Source: Calditrichota bacterium
GTDB taxonomy: Bacteria; Calditrichota; Calditrichia; RBG-13-44-9; J042
Direction: 5' to 3'
DNA: 64,000 bases
Assembly (NCBI GenBank): GCA_013150955.1
Contig: JAADJD010000024.1
Span: 1-64,000 of the forward strand
A program made the position numbers and the translations under genes. How positions within the stretch are numbered: position 1 is the stretch's first letter; each line of letters begins with the position of its first letter. Shown here one piece after another: positions 46,668-57,863 of this stretch. The notes below the pieces were generated by a model that saw nothing but the letters and a program-made list of their open reading frames with translations, had not been told where the DNA came from and made no database searches.

Positions 46668-47720
46668 ATGATCAACAAGATTGTTGAATTGCTGGGTAGT
46701 GAAGCCGATTATTTGTTAAACCACAAATGTCAGACCATCCCCAAAGAAAAGCTCCATTTGCCGGGCCCGGATTTCGTCGATCGCGTGATGGCTTTGTCGG
46801 ATCGTCCGCCAGCAGTGATGCGCAACATGCAGTTGTTATTCAACACCGGACGACTGGCAGGCACAGGGTATCTGTCCATATTGCCCGTGGATCAGGGCAT
46901 TGAACATTCTGCCGGTGCCTCCTTTGCACCCAATCCCGACTACTTTGATCCCGAAAACATCGTCAAACTGGCCATTGAAGGGGGATGTAATGCGGTGGCT
47001 TCTACCCTGGGCGTGCTGGGTGCCGTGGCTCGCAAATATGCCCACAAGATTCCCTTCATTCTGAAAATTAATCACAATGAATTGTTGACCTACCCCAACA
47101 AATATGATCAGATCTTATTTGCCAGCGTGGATCAGGCGTTCGAAATGGGAGCCATTGCGGTGGGGGCAACCATCTATTATGGCTCTCCGGAAAGCAATCG
47201 CCAGATCCAGGAAATTACTGAAGTTTTCCGCTACGCACACAGCCTGGGCATGGTGACCATCCTGTGGGCATATCTGCGCAATTCGGCCTTCAAAACCGAT
47301 CAGGGCGACTACCACGTATCGGCGGACTTAACCGGTCAGGCCAATCACCTGGCGGTGACCATCGAAGCGGACATCGTGAAGCAGAAGCAACCGGAAAACA
47401 ATGGCGGATTCAAGGCCTTAAAATTCGGCAAAACACACGAAAAAGTGTACACGGAACTGACCAGCGAACATCCCATTGATTTAACCCGCTATCAGGTGGT
47501 CAATTGCTACATGGGCCGGGCGGGCTTGATTAATTCCGGAGGAGCTTCCGGTAAGAACGATCTGGCCCAGGCCGTGCGAACTGCGGTCATTAATAAACGG
47601 GCCGGCGGCATGGGCTTAATCTCTGGACGGAAAGCCTTCCAGAAGCCCATGAAAGAAGGGGTGGAATTGCTGCACGCCATTCAGGATGTGTATCTGGAAA
47701 AGGAAGTAACGGTCGCATAA
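46668..47720 (+). CDS. fbaB: Class I fructose-bisphosphate aldolase, FbaB/DhnA type
   Basis: 350 residues; AGGAGGG lies 5 bases before the ATG. It cleaves or makes fructose 1,6-bisphosphate in glycolysis or gluconeogenesis. The barrel shows [29 protein letters not shown] (a Lys in this strand), [16 protein letters not shown] and [16 protein letters not shown] with the phosphate-binding SGRKAFQKP. The closest pattern is the bacterial FbaB form of about 350 residues. It has its own candidate promoter and a strong terminator, so it is probably monocistronic. Confidence 0.93.
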   Translation: MINKIVELLGSEADYLLNHKCQTIPKEKLHLPGPDFVDRVMALSDRPPAVMRNMQLLFNTGRLAGTGYLSILPVDQGIEHSAGASFAPNPDYFDPENIVKLAIEGGCNAVASTLGVLGAVARKYAHKIPFILKINHNELLTYPNKYDQILFASVDQAFEMGAIAVGATIYYGSPESNRQIQEITEVFRYAHSLGMVTILWAYLRNSAFKTDQGDYHVSADLTGQANHLAVTIEADIVKQKQPENNGGFKALKFGKTHEKVYTELTSEHPIDLTRYQVVNCYMGRAGLINSGGASGKNDLAQAVRTAVINKRAGGMGLISGRKAFQKPMKEGVELLHAIQDVYLEKEVTVA

Positions 47721-47746
47721 TTCGTCTGCAGACAATCCATTACAGC

Positions 47747-47782
47747 AAACGGCCACCGATTGATAGGGTGGCCGTTTTTTTC
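47747..47782 (+). terminator. Intrinsic terminator of fbaB
   Basis: AACGGCCACC pairs with GGTGGCCGTT around a short loop (GATTGATAG), and the stem runs into a T tract (TTTTTTTT). It starts 27 bases past the stop codon. Confidence 0.9.
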
Positions 47783-47820
47783 AAGACACAAATTGCACCC
47801 TAAATCTGATTAATTCAAAA

Positions 47821-48006
47821 TGTAAACCACGAATCACGCGAATAAATCTGCAGCATATCCACAAAATCGCGAATAAACCCTGGAACACATTTTCATACAG
47901 ACACAATCCAATGTAATTTATTGGCTTTATTTGTGTTAATTCGTGTAATTCGTAATTCGTAGGCTATTGCAATCATCTGGGTTCATTCGTGTAATTCGTA
48001 GGCTAT
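47821..48006. repeat. Family B element, inverted, with extra arm
   Basis: AACCACGAATCACGCGAATAA to AATCATCTGGG (47,981), then a second arm to 48,006. The outer left end is worn (TAATTCAAAATGTAAACC instead of CCCAAATAATGC). An internal CGTAATT duplication is present at 47,944-47,960. It lies between convergent genes. Confidence 0.75.
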
Positions 48007-48048
48007 AGAAAAAATTGGGTTCAAAGCCGGAGATGATTCCCGGCACCC

Positions 48049-48975
48049 CTACATGCCAAATTTTTTCCGGAAGAAATCCACCGTCAGGCGCAATCCCTCC
48101 TCCAGGGTAACTGTGGGTGCCCAGCCCAGCTCTTTCTGGATCCGCGAGTAATCCAGCACACTCCGGCGCTGTTCACCCGGCTTGGCTTCTCCATGCACTT
48201 CGGGAATATCCCTGCCTACAATATCTCGCAACAATTGAAACAGGGTGTTCACGTCGGTTTCCTTACCGGTACCCACGTTGTAAATCTGGTTGTCCCCACC
48301 ATTCAATGCCAGCTCATTTGCCCGCACCACATCGCCAACAAACACGTAATCGCGGGTCTGCAGTCCATCGCCATTGATGACGGGCTGTTCCCCTTTCAGC
48401 ATCCGGGTGGTAAAAATGGCCACCACACCCGCCTCACCGTGGGGATTCTGACGCGGGCCATAAACATTGGCATATCGCAGTACGGTGTATGTCAATCCAT
48501 ACGTTTGCTGGTAAAAATACAGATATTTTTCGGTGGTTAACTTGGTTATTCCGTAAGGCGATAAGGGGCGAAGGGGATGTTCCTCATCGGCGGGGAAATA
48601 ATCCTGCTCACCATAAATGGCCCCGCCAGTGGATGCAAAAATGAATTTTCGCACTTCATAAGCCACACAATTTTGCAGAACATTCAGAGAGCCCAGCACG
48701 TTGACGGTGGCATCGTAAATGGGATCCGCAACCGATTTGCGCACATCCATCTGCGCAGCCTGGTGACTGACAACATCCGGCCGCTCCTTTTCGAACACCT
48801 GTTTTAAAGCCGGATCCACAATGTCCATCTCGTAAAACGTGGCCTGCGGGGGGATATTTTCCCGTTGGCCGGTCACCAGGTTATCCACGATGACCACTTC
48901 GTGTCCCAGCTCCAGATAACGATCCGCAATATTCGAACCAATAAAACCTGCTCCACCGGTAATCAATATCTTCAT
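48049..48975 (-). CDS. NAD-dependent nucleotide-sugar epimerase (UDP-glucose 4-epimerase-like)
   Basis: 308 residues. An extended short-chain dehydrogenase with the NAD motif GGAGFIG (7-13), Ser/Thr at 115-116 (FASTGGAIYG) and the catalytic YxxxK (Tyr141, Lys145 in PYGITK). The end (GWAPTVTLEEGLRLTVDFF) is typical of GalE-like enzymes. The closest reactions are 4-epimerisation of UDP-glucose or UDP-N-acetylglucosamine; related 4,6-dehydratases cannot be excluded. It is the last of the tight uvrB-TPR-purD-epimerase set, 12 bases after purD. Confidence 0.9.
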   Translation of the reverse strand: MKILITGGAGFIGSNIADRYLELGHEVVIVDNLVTGQRENIPPQATFYEMDIVDPALKQVFEKERPDVVSHQAAQMDVRKSVADPIYDATVNVLGSLNVLQNCVAYEVRKFIFASTGGAIYGEQDYFPADEEHPLRPLSPYGITKLTTEKYLYFYQQTYGLTYTVLRYANVYGPRQNPHGEAGVVAIFTTRMLKGEQPVINGDGLQTRDYVFVGDVVRANELALNGGDNQIYNVGTGKETDVNTLFQLLRDIVGRDIPEVHGEAKPGEQRRSVLDYSRIQKELGWAPTVTLEEGLRLTVDFFRKKFGM

Positions 48976-48987
48976 GGGCCCTCCTAT

Positions 48988-50304
48988 TCAATTAATCGAT
49001 TCATTTTCTTCTGACGCAGTTGCGGATTGCTGTTTCAAGAATTCGATTGCCTTTCGGGCAATGTCCCGTCGATAATGCATCTTTTCAAAACTAATTTTAT
49101 CGACGGCCTGATACACTTTGTTAACGGCTTTTTCCAGATTTTCCTCCAGAGCGGTAACACCCAGCACCCGTCCCCCGCTGGTTACCAGTCGCTCCCCCAC
49201 TTTCTGCGTGCCGGCATGGAAGATCAGGACGTCATCGGGCACCTGATCCAAACCCTGAATGACCTTGCCCTTTTCATACGCATCGGGGTAACCTCCCGAA
49301 GCCAGTACCACACACACAGCGGCCCCTGATCGATTCCTGACCTTAATCCTGCGCAATTCACCCCGCTGAATGGCCATCAACATTTCCAGCAGATCGGTTT
49401 CCAGGAGGGGAAGCACCACCTGTGTTTCGGGATCCCCAAATCGGCAATTGAACTCGACCACCCGTGGGCCGTCGGCGGTTAACATTAAACCGCAGTAGAG
49501 TACACCTCGATAAACAATCCCTTCCCGCTGCAGCGCTTCCAGCGTGGGCTCCACAATGGTGCGGATCACGGTTTGATAAACCGGGGGAGTGACAAACGGT
49601 GTGGGGGCATAACTTCCCATGCCACCGGTGTTTTTGCCCTGATCATTGTCATACACCCGTTTAAAATCCTGTGCTGGCAGCAGGGTCACGTAATCGGTGC
49701 CATCGGTCAATACAAACAGGCTGGCCTCTTCGCCTTCCATAAATTCTTCAATAACCACCCGACTGCCCGCTTCTTGAAAGATGCGGTCCTGCATCAGCTG
49801 CTCCAGTGCTTGACGGGCGCTGGCTTTGTCTGGACAGACCAGGCTTCCCTTACCGGCAGCCAGGCCATCCGCTTTCACCACCACCGGCCCTTCTGGCAGG
49901 GCATCCAGATACCTCCGCGCATCGGCATATTGATCAAAGGCTCCGAAGGCGGCTGTTGGAATACCGTATTTCTGCATCAGTTGTTTGGCAAAAATTTTAC
50001 TGCCCTCCAGCCGGGCTGCCCGGCGCATCGGGCCAAATATGGGTAACCGCTCTGCCTGAAAGGCATCCACAATGCCGTCGACCAGGGGTTGCTCTGGCCC
50101 CACCACTGTAAAATCAATTTCATACACCCTGACAAATTGCATGATCGCCCGGAAATCGGTTAACGGGATGTCCGCACAAATGGCCTGTTCACAAATGCCT
50201 CCGTTTCCGGGTATGCAGTACAGGGCGTTCACTTCGGGATTCTGGGATAACTTCCAGATCAGGGCATGTTCCCGACCGCCTCCACCCAGCACCAGTACCT
50301 TCAT
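48988..50304 (-). CDS. purD: Phosphoribosylamine-glycine ligase
   Basis: 438 residues. An ATP-grasp enzyme that joins glycine to phosphoribosylamine, the second step of purine synthesis. It opens MKVLVLGGGGREHALIWKL and has NGGICEQAI, the ATP-grasp core VVKADGLAAGKGSLVC, EASLFVLTDG, GGMGSYAPTP and RFGDPETQVVLPLL. Length is slightly above the usual 420-430 residues because of a short tail. It lies between a TPR gene and an epimerase with 12-base gaps on both sides. Confidence 0.97.
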   Translation of the reverse strand: MKVLVLGGGGREHALIWKLSQNPEVNALYCIPGNGGICEQAICADIPLTDFRAIMQFVRVYEIDFTVVGPEQPLVDGIVDAFQAERLPIFGPMRRAARLEGSKIFAKQLMQKYGIPTAAFGAFDQYADARRYLDALPEGPVVVKADGLAAGKGSLVCPDKASARQALEQLMQDRIFQEAGSRVVIEEFMEGEEASLFVLTDGTDYVTLLPAQDFKRVYDNDQGKNTGGMGSYAPTPFVTPPVYQTVIRTIVEPTLEALQREGIVYRGVLYCGLMLTADGPRVVEFNCRFGDPETQVVLPLLETDLLEMLMAIQRGELRRIKVRNRSGAAVCVVLASGGYPDAYEKGKVIQGLDQVPDDVLIFHAGTQKVGERLVTSGGRVLGVTALEENLEKAVNKVYQAVDKISFEKMHYRRDIARKAIEFLKQQSATASEENESIN

Positions 50305-50316
50305 GATCTCCCCTCC

Positions 50317-51852
50317 TTATTTGCCTTGCGCCTGTTTGCGCTCCATGATGATTTCTTCCCGCTTGACGATCAGATGGGTGTAATCATCATCCACATCGTT
50401 GGCGCGATCCAGCATCTGTGCCGCTTCTTTAAAACGACCGGTGGAATATAACACCCGCGCATACCGAATGTAAATCCAGGATTTTCGCACTTTATCCTCC
50501 ATGCGGGATATCTCGGGAATCAATTCCGCATACAATTCCAGCGCCTTCCGGGGTTTTCCCAGAAAAAAATAATCAATGGCCTGTAAATCTCTTACCAGGT
50601 AGGGCAAATCGGGATGGGTGGATTTGACCCCGGCATGTAATCGCGCCAGCACCTTCTCCACCCGTTCCAGACTTTCTGCAAATTGTAAGCCCAGATAGAG
50701 ATTTCGGGCCATTACATATGCTTTCATCAGGCTGTCCATGGGATGCTTCCGATACATCTGAACCGCATTGTACCAGTATTTGCTTTGCTTGTGCCGTGGA
50801 ATTTTGGCATAATGCCACTCGGCCGTTGGTCGATCCATTCGCAGATCGGCGATTAATCCCTTGTAAAAATGAATGGCCGCCTGGTAATAAATCGATTTCC
50901 GGGTGGGCAGGCGAATCAAATAATCCAGCAAAGAATCCGCCGCATCAAATCGATTCATCTCAAAATGAATGACCGCCATATTGTAATACTTGATATTGAC
51001 CATCTGGGGCAGCAGCTCGGGGTAAATTTCCGGGGTTTGCTGGAAGATTTCCAGTGCCTGCTTCAATTTCCCCGTACGCCGATAGTGATATCCCAGCAAC
51101 AGCTGAGGAATGGGATTTTCCGGAAAATCCGCAGCCATGCGTTTCAATTCCGCAATGGATTGCTGCATTTCTCCTTCCATAAAATAGGTAAACAGAATGT
51201 ACATTAAACGCGCCTCTTCCCGGAAATAATGGCCACCGCGAACAGCCCGTTGCAATTCCTGTTTTCCCAGTACACGGTCTCCCTCAAATCCCAGCACGTG
51301 CACCACGAATCGCAGAATGCGGGGGAGCAAATCCACATAATAATGAAAGAGTCCCAGTCCCAGGTAGGTATCGTTATAATCAGGATCCAGCCGGGCTACT
51401 TCCTCCAGGTAACGGATGGCCTTGCGTCCAAACCAGTAGGCCCGCAAATAGCTTCGATCCAGCACATACAGAACGCCTTTCAACCCAAAGATCAATCCCT
51501 GATGAAAAATAGCATCGGGATTTTGCCGATTTTTCTTACGGAAAGCCGCGGCGACCTTTTGCGCAAGGGAAATTTGATCTTCCAGCGCCTGCCGCAGAGA
51601 ATCGTTGCTCAGGTTTTGAGAGTACACCAGCAGGGTCATGTAGGCCGTGTAAAAATATCCGTGGGGATAGTCCGGATATTGTTGCTGGACGGTGAGAAAC
51701 GTTTGCCGGGCCTGGTGGAAATTTGCGTGATACAAATAATTTTTACCGGTCAGGATCAGCTCATCCAGCGGGGCAGGCACATAGTGATTGGCCAGAAGCG
51801 TCGAAAGACCGGCCAGCCATCCAATCAGTACAACCGTCCACCGAAAATGCAT
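50317..51852 (-). CDS. Exported TPR-type protein in the uvrB operon
   Basis: 511 residues. A signal peptide or anchor (VVLIGWLAGLSTLLA) is followed by many helical TPR-like units (ARQTFLTVQQQYPDYPHGYF, LLLGYHYRRTGKLKQALEIF, ALELYAELIPEISRMEDKV). It resembles FCB tetratricopeptide proteins of unknown function. Its ATG stands on the base next to the uvrB stop codon, so translation is very probably coupled, though function in DNA repair is not implied. The purD start follows 12 bases after its stop. Confidence 0.82.
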   Translation of the reverse strand: MHFRWTVVLIGWLAGLSTLLANHYVPAPLDELILTGKNYLYHANFHQARQTFLTVQQQYPDYPHGYFYTAYMTLLVYSQNLSNDSLRQALEDQISLAQKVAAAFRKKNRQNPDAIFHQGLIFGLKGVLYVLDRSYLRAYWFGRKAIRYLEEVARLDPDYNDTYLGLGLFHYYVDLLPRILRFVVHVLGFEGDRVLGKQELQRAVRGGHYFREEARLMYILFTYFMEGEMQQSIAELKRMAADFPENPIPQLLLGYHYRRTGKLKQALEIFQQTPEIYPELLPQMVNIKYYNMAVIHFEMNRFDAADSLLDYLIRLPTRKSIYYQAAIHFYKGLIADLRMDRPTAEWHYAKIPRHKQSKYWYNAVQMYRKHPMDSLMKAYVMARNLYLGLQFAESLERVEKVLARLHAGVKSTHPDLPYLVRDLQAIDYFFLGKPRKALELYAELIPEISRMEDKVRKSWIYIRYARVLYSTGRFKEAAQMLDRANDVDDDYTHLIVKREEIIMERKQAQGK

Positions 51853-53841
51853 CTACTTCAATTTCCCCTTCAACTTCAAAATTTCGTCACGTAATTGAGC
51901 CGCCCGTTCAAACTCCAGATTTTCCGCAGCTTCCTTCATTTCCTGTTCCAGCTTTTGAATCAATTCCTCGCCGGTCAACCGATCCATATAATCAAATTCC
52001 CGGATTTTGCGTTTGGCTTTGTATTTGGCACGCACGTCGGCCACAGAGGTGGTCTGCAAAATTTCATCAACCGTTTTATAAACCGTACGCGGGGTGATAC
52101 CGTGAGCTTTGTTGTACTCCAGCTGTTTCTTACGCCGCCGCTCGGTTTCCTCAATGGTGCGCTGCATGGATCGCGTGATGGTATCTGCGTAAAAAATCAC
52201 CTTCCCGTTAACGTTTCGTGCGGCACGACCGGCAATCTGCAGCAGGGACACTTCCGACCGCAAAAAGCCCTCTTTATCCGCATCCAGGATGGCCACCAGA
52301 GACACTTCCGGCAAGTCCAGCCCTTCCCGCAACAAGTTAATTCCCACCAGCACATCGAATTCGGCCAGACGCAAGTCCCGCAAAATGTCCACCCGTTCCA
52401 GGGAATCGATTTCAGAATGCAAATAGGCGGCTTTGATTCCCAGGCTCTGCAAATAATCGGTTAAATCCTCTGCCATGCGCTTGGTCAGGGTCAAGACCAG
52501 GGTACGTTCCCCCCGTTCAATGCGCTGGCGGATCTCATGAATCAGGTCATCAATCTGGCCTCTGGTGGGACGTACCTCGATTTCGGGATCCACCAGCCCG
52601 GTGGGACGGATGATCTGCTCCACCACCACCCCCTTACTCAGCTCAATCTCAAACTCTGAAGGCGTGGCCGAAACAAAAATGACCTGATTCAACTTGCTCA
52701 TGAATTCATCAAATTTCAAGGGCCGATTGTCCAGTGCACTGGGCAGGCGGAAACCGTACTCCACCAGCGTTTTCTTTCGGGAATGATCGCCTTCGTACAT
52801 GCCACGAATTTGCGGAATCGTTTGATGAGATTCGTCAATAAAGCAGATGAAATCTTCAGGAAAGAAATCCAGTAAGGTGTAGGGCGGTTCACCAGGCTTT
52901 CTGCCCGAAAGGTGCCGGGAGTAATTTTCGATGCCGGAGCAGTAACCGATCTCTTCCATCATTTCAATGTCAAACAGGGTGCGCTGCTCCAGCCGCTGCG
53001 CCTCCAGCAACTTACCCTGTGCACGAAGCTCCTTCAACCGTTCCGCCAATTCCTGTTTAATGGATTCGATGGCCCGTTTGAGATTATGCTCGGTGGTCAC
53101 GAAATGGCTGGCCGGGAAGATGACCACCTGTTCCACTTCTTCCAGTATCTCCCCCGTGGTGGGATTAAAATACTGGATGGATTCCACCTCATCGCCGAAC
53201 GTATCGATCCGGATGGCAAATTTTTCGTACGCGGGATAAATTTCGATCACATCGCCCCGCACCCGAAAGGTGCCCCGTTCGGGACCGATGTCATTACGCG
53301 TGTAGTGAATGTCAATGAGCTTCCCGAAAAACTGGTGACGAATCAATCGATCGCCCACACGCACCGGAATGGTCATCTCAAAGTAATCCTTCGGCGATCC
53401 AATGCCGTAAATGCAGGATACACTGGACACGATGATCACGTCGCGTCTGGACATCAGCGAAGCCGTGGCCTTCAAACGCAGGCGATCAATTTCATCATTA
53501 ATGGAGCTATCCTTTTCAATGTAAGTATCCGTCTGGGGGATGTACGCTTCTGGCTGGTAATAATCGTAATAGCTGATAAAATATTCCACGGCATTTTCGG
53601 GGAAAAACTGTTTGAACTCCCCGTAAAGTTGTGCCGCCAGTGTTTTGTTGTGCGAAATGATTAGCGTTGGACGATTGACGTTGGCGATGACATTCGCCAT
53701 GGTAAACGTCTTTCCACTGCCGGTGACCCCCAGCAGGGTCTGATACTTCTCCCCACGCAGGATGCCTTCGGTTAACTGGCGGATCGCTTCCGGCTGATCT
53801 CCGGTTGGCTTATATTTCGATACCAGTTTAAATTTTTTCAT
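51853..53841 (-). CDS. uvrB: Excinuclease ABC subunit B
   Basis: 662 residues, normal length. Damage-loading helicase of nucleotide excision repair. Walker [12 protein letters not shown], the beta-hairpin region [20 protein letters not shown], the [17 protein letters not shown] motif, VSATPSEFE, the helicase motif QIAGRAARN and the carboxyl-terminal UVR domain ([20 protein letters not shown]) are all present. It is the first gene of the minus-strand group and is divergent from perR. Confidence 0.98.
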   Translation of the reverse strand: MKKFKLVSKYKPTGDQPEAIRQLTEGILRGEKYQTLLGVTGSGKTFTMANVIANVNRPTLIISHNKTLAAQLYGEFKQFFPENAVEYFISYYDYYQPEAYIPQTDTYIEKDSSINDEIDRLRLKATASLMSRRDVIIVSSVSCIYGIGSPKDYFEMTIPVRVGDRLIRHQFFGKLIDIHYTRNDIGPERGTFRVRGDVIEIYPAYEKFAIRIDTFGDEVESIQYFNPTTGEILEEVEQVVIFPASHFVTTEHNLKRAIESIKQELAERLKELRAQGKLLEAQRLEQRTLFDIEMMEEIGYCSGIENYSRHLSGRKPGEPPYTLLDFFPEDFICFIDESHQTIPQIRGMYEGDHSRKKTLVEYGFRLPSALDNRPLKFDEFMSKLNQVIFVSATPSEFEIELSKGVVVEQIIRPTGLVDPEIEVRPTRGQIDDLIHEIRQRIERGERTLVLTLTKRMAEDLTDYLQSLGIKAAYLHSEIDSLERVDILRDLRLAEFDVLVGINLLREGLDLPEVSLVAILDADKEGFLRSEVSLLQIAGRAARNVNGKVIFYADTITRSMQRTIEETERRRKKQLEYNKAHGITPRTVYKTVDEILQTTSVADVRAKYKAKRKIREFDYMDRLTGEELIQKLEQEMKEAAENLEFERAAQLRDEILKLKGKLK

Positions 53842-54070
53842 CGTGACTCTAAATTTTTGTTTAATTTATCGGCAAAGCCCAGACAAAGCAAGGATCAAAT
53901 CTCAGGCCGAATGGCTTTCAGAAAAGCCAATCACCTATCGGTATCCGAATTAGCGTAAGTCAATTCAAATATCTATCATAGATGCAATCGACAAACTCTC
54001 CTTCAATTTCTCTATCCAATTTTCAGTTAACGATTTGTCGATCAAAGGGTAAAAAATTTTTAAAAACTCT

Positions 54071-54098
54071 TTGAAATTAGGAATTACTCCTATATATT
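54071..54098 (+). promoter_or_regulatory. perR promoter
   Basis: TTGAAA (54,071-54,076) and TATATT (54,093-54,098) with a 16-base spacer, 53 bases ahead of the perR ATG. The spacer contains the 7-1-7 repeat listed next. The remainder of 53,842-54,070 has no recognisable element beyond A+T-rich sequence that must also hold the uvrB promoter. Confidence 0.6.
54078..54092 (+). promoter_or_regulatory. Fur-family (PerR-type) operator in the perR promoter
   Basis: TAGGAATTACTCCTA is a 7-1-7 inverted repeat; the half sites TAGGAAT and TAGGAGT differ at one base. It occupies almost the whole spacer between the -35 and -10 boxes, so a bound repressor would block polymerase. The fit with autoregulation is inference from position and geometry. 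Confidence 0.6.
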
Positions 54099-54151
54099 AA
54101 CGCCTACGATTTTAGTGGCGTTCTGAAAACGAACCAGGAAAGGGAAACAGA

Positions 54152-54583
54152 ATGGAAATCGATTTAAAATATCTGGAAGAAGTGTTTCACAAACATAATC
54201 TGAAAATCACTCCCCAGCGGATTGCCATATACAAAGAGCTGGTAAATTCCAAAGAGCATCCTTCGGCAATGATTATATACGAGCGAATCAAGAAGATTTA
54301 TCCCAACGTTTCTCTGGACACGGTAAATCGCACCCTGCTCACATTCTCGGAAATCGGCCTGGTTCGAATCGTGGAGGGACGCGGAGATCCCAAACGATTT
54401 GATCCCAACCTGCGGCAACATCACCATTTCCGTTGCATCAAATGCGGAGAGATTTACGATTTCTACAGCGAGGAATACGATTCATTGGACATTCCATCCG
54501 AGTTGAAGAAAAAATTCATCATTACCTCAAAACGCGTCAATCTGGAAGGCATTTGCGATAGATGTAGGGCAAAGCGGGGATGA
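54152..54583 (+). CDS. perR: PerR-type Fur-family peroxide regulator
   Basis: 143 residues; AGGAAAGGG lies close before the ATG. A winged-helix DNA-binding part (1-80, TPQRIAIYKELVNSKEHPSA, SLDTVNRTLLTFSEIGLV) is followed by the metal-binding dimer domain. His36, Asp84, His90, His92 and Asp103 fall where PerR binds its regulatory metal (DPNLRQHHHFRC), and two CxxC pairs (CIKC, CDRC) make the structural zinc site. Position next to katG supports a peroxide sensor that loses repression when a regulatory His is oxidised. Zur or Fur is possible but less likely. Confidence 0.85.
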   Translation: MEIDLKYLEEVFHKHNLKITPQRIAIYKELVNSKEHPSAMIIYERIKKIYPNVSLDTVNRTLLTFSEIGLVRIVEGRGDPKRFDPNLRQHHHFRCIKCGEIYDFYSEEYDSLDIPSELKKKFIITSKRVNLEGICDRCRAKRG

Positions 54584-54628
54584 TTTTTTTAAAGGCACTT
54601 ACATCAGGGCTTTTATTTGATTTGCAAT

Positions 54629-54643
54629 TCGGAATGATTACGA
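54629..54643 (+). promoter_or_regulatory. Second 7-1-7 inverted repeat, between perR and katG
   Basis: TCGGAATGATTACGA has half sites TCGGAAT and TCGTAAT, differing at one base. It lies 234 bases ahead of the katG ATG, within the 293-base perR-katG gap. It is one base from the published Bacillus Zur form (TCGTAATNATTACGA), but position suggests katG control. The rest of the gap shows no clear promoter. Confidence 0.4.
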
Positions 54644-54858
54644 TTTCGGATATTTTTTGGATTCGTAGAAGGATGGAATTCGATATCAATCCACCAACAG
54701 CCTTGCGGACAGCTGATCCATCGCGTAAGAAAACCCCTCAGATCGCGGGTGTGGCCGCAGGCGGTTTTAAAAAAGATTAGACCAGGCAGGAAGAATTTGG
54801 ATTGGAACCGACCTGTGAATAGAATTAAACATACGCCAAACATATCATAACACATTAA

Positions 54859-57072
<2,214 letters not shown>

Positions 57073-57096
57073 TTTGCGGTTTAAATGCATGAGAAT

Positions 57097-57140
57097 CATC
57101 CCGTTCAGCAGGGCTCGCCCTCGCTGGACGGGATGTTTTT
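57097..57140 (+). terminator. Intrinsic terminator of katG
   Basis: CATCCCGTTCAGC pairs with GCTGGACGGGATG (one wobble pair), loop containing the small palindrome AGGGCTCGCCCT, followed by TTTTT. It begins 25 bases past the stop codon. Confidence 0.9.
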
Positions 57141-57142
57141 AT

Positions 57143-57279
57143 CCCAAATAAAGTGTTAAACCACGAATCACGCGAATGAATTCGAATAAAATCAATAAAA
57201 TAGCGAATATATCCAGGAAAACATTTTCATTTTATTAGTGTTCATTCGTGTAATTCGCGGTTTTAATGCATTATCTGGG
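57143..57279. repeat. Short family B element
   Basis: CCCAAATAAAGTGTTAAACC to GCATTATCTGGG, 137 bp, shorter than usual because part of the core is missing. Flanks TTTAT and TTTAA match at four of five bases, a possible old target duplication. Confidence 0.75.
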
Positions 57280-57354
57280 TTTAATATTTACACCATTATT
57301 GATTTTAAGTCCATTCACCCTCTTTTTCACCCCTTAAATGGTGACATTTGCAAC

Positions 57355-57740
57355 ATTTTTTGCCGCGGGTTTTATCCAGTTGGCAGTGGGCAGTTTGCAG
57401 TGGGCAGTGGTAGCCGCGGATTTTATCCAGTTAGCAGTAAGCAGTAGGCAGTGGGCAATGGTAGCCGCGGGCTTTATGCCCGCGAAATAACACCGACTCT
57501 GGAGAGTCGGGTTACACTGGAAAGCGCAGGCATGAAGACTGCGCCTACCTGGAAAATGGAGTGGCAAACAACCGGTAACCGCGGGCTTTACGCCCGCGGG
57601 ACAACCGGCCAATCCATGGGAAATAGGAATAATCTGGCTGCAAAATAAACCAAGTCTCCTCCCGCTTCGCGGAAGGAGACTACCGACTCTGGAGAGTCGG
57701 GTTACATTAGAATGCGCAGGCGTGAAGCCTGCGCCTACCC
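57355..57740 (+). repeat. Family A hairpin-chain repeat, locus 4
   Basis: Starts with CAGTTGGCAGTGGGCAGT-type minisatellite (57,379-57,460), then b, c, a, b, d, c and a hairpins in the same order and orientation as at 1-570. Modules again end in CTACC or TTACA. It sits directly upstream of the oxidoreductase gene; 57,741-57,850 has no clear promoter. Confidence 0.85.
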
Positions 57741-57863
57741 GAAAGGTACGGAAAACTGCACTCAACAACCGATGGGAACCGGGAGAAGGATTGGATTCTA
57801 CCTTGCAGGGAACGGTTTTCTCCCTTATTTTATTTTGACCAGGAAAATGTTGATGAGGCGCCC

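Noticed and set aside
54152-54583. Zur rather than PerR
   Set aside because: The second box resembles a Zur site, but the protein has the PerR-type regulatory His/Asp set and sits beside katG. Kept only as an alternative.
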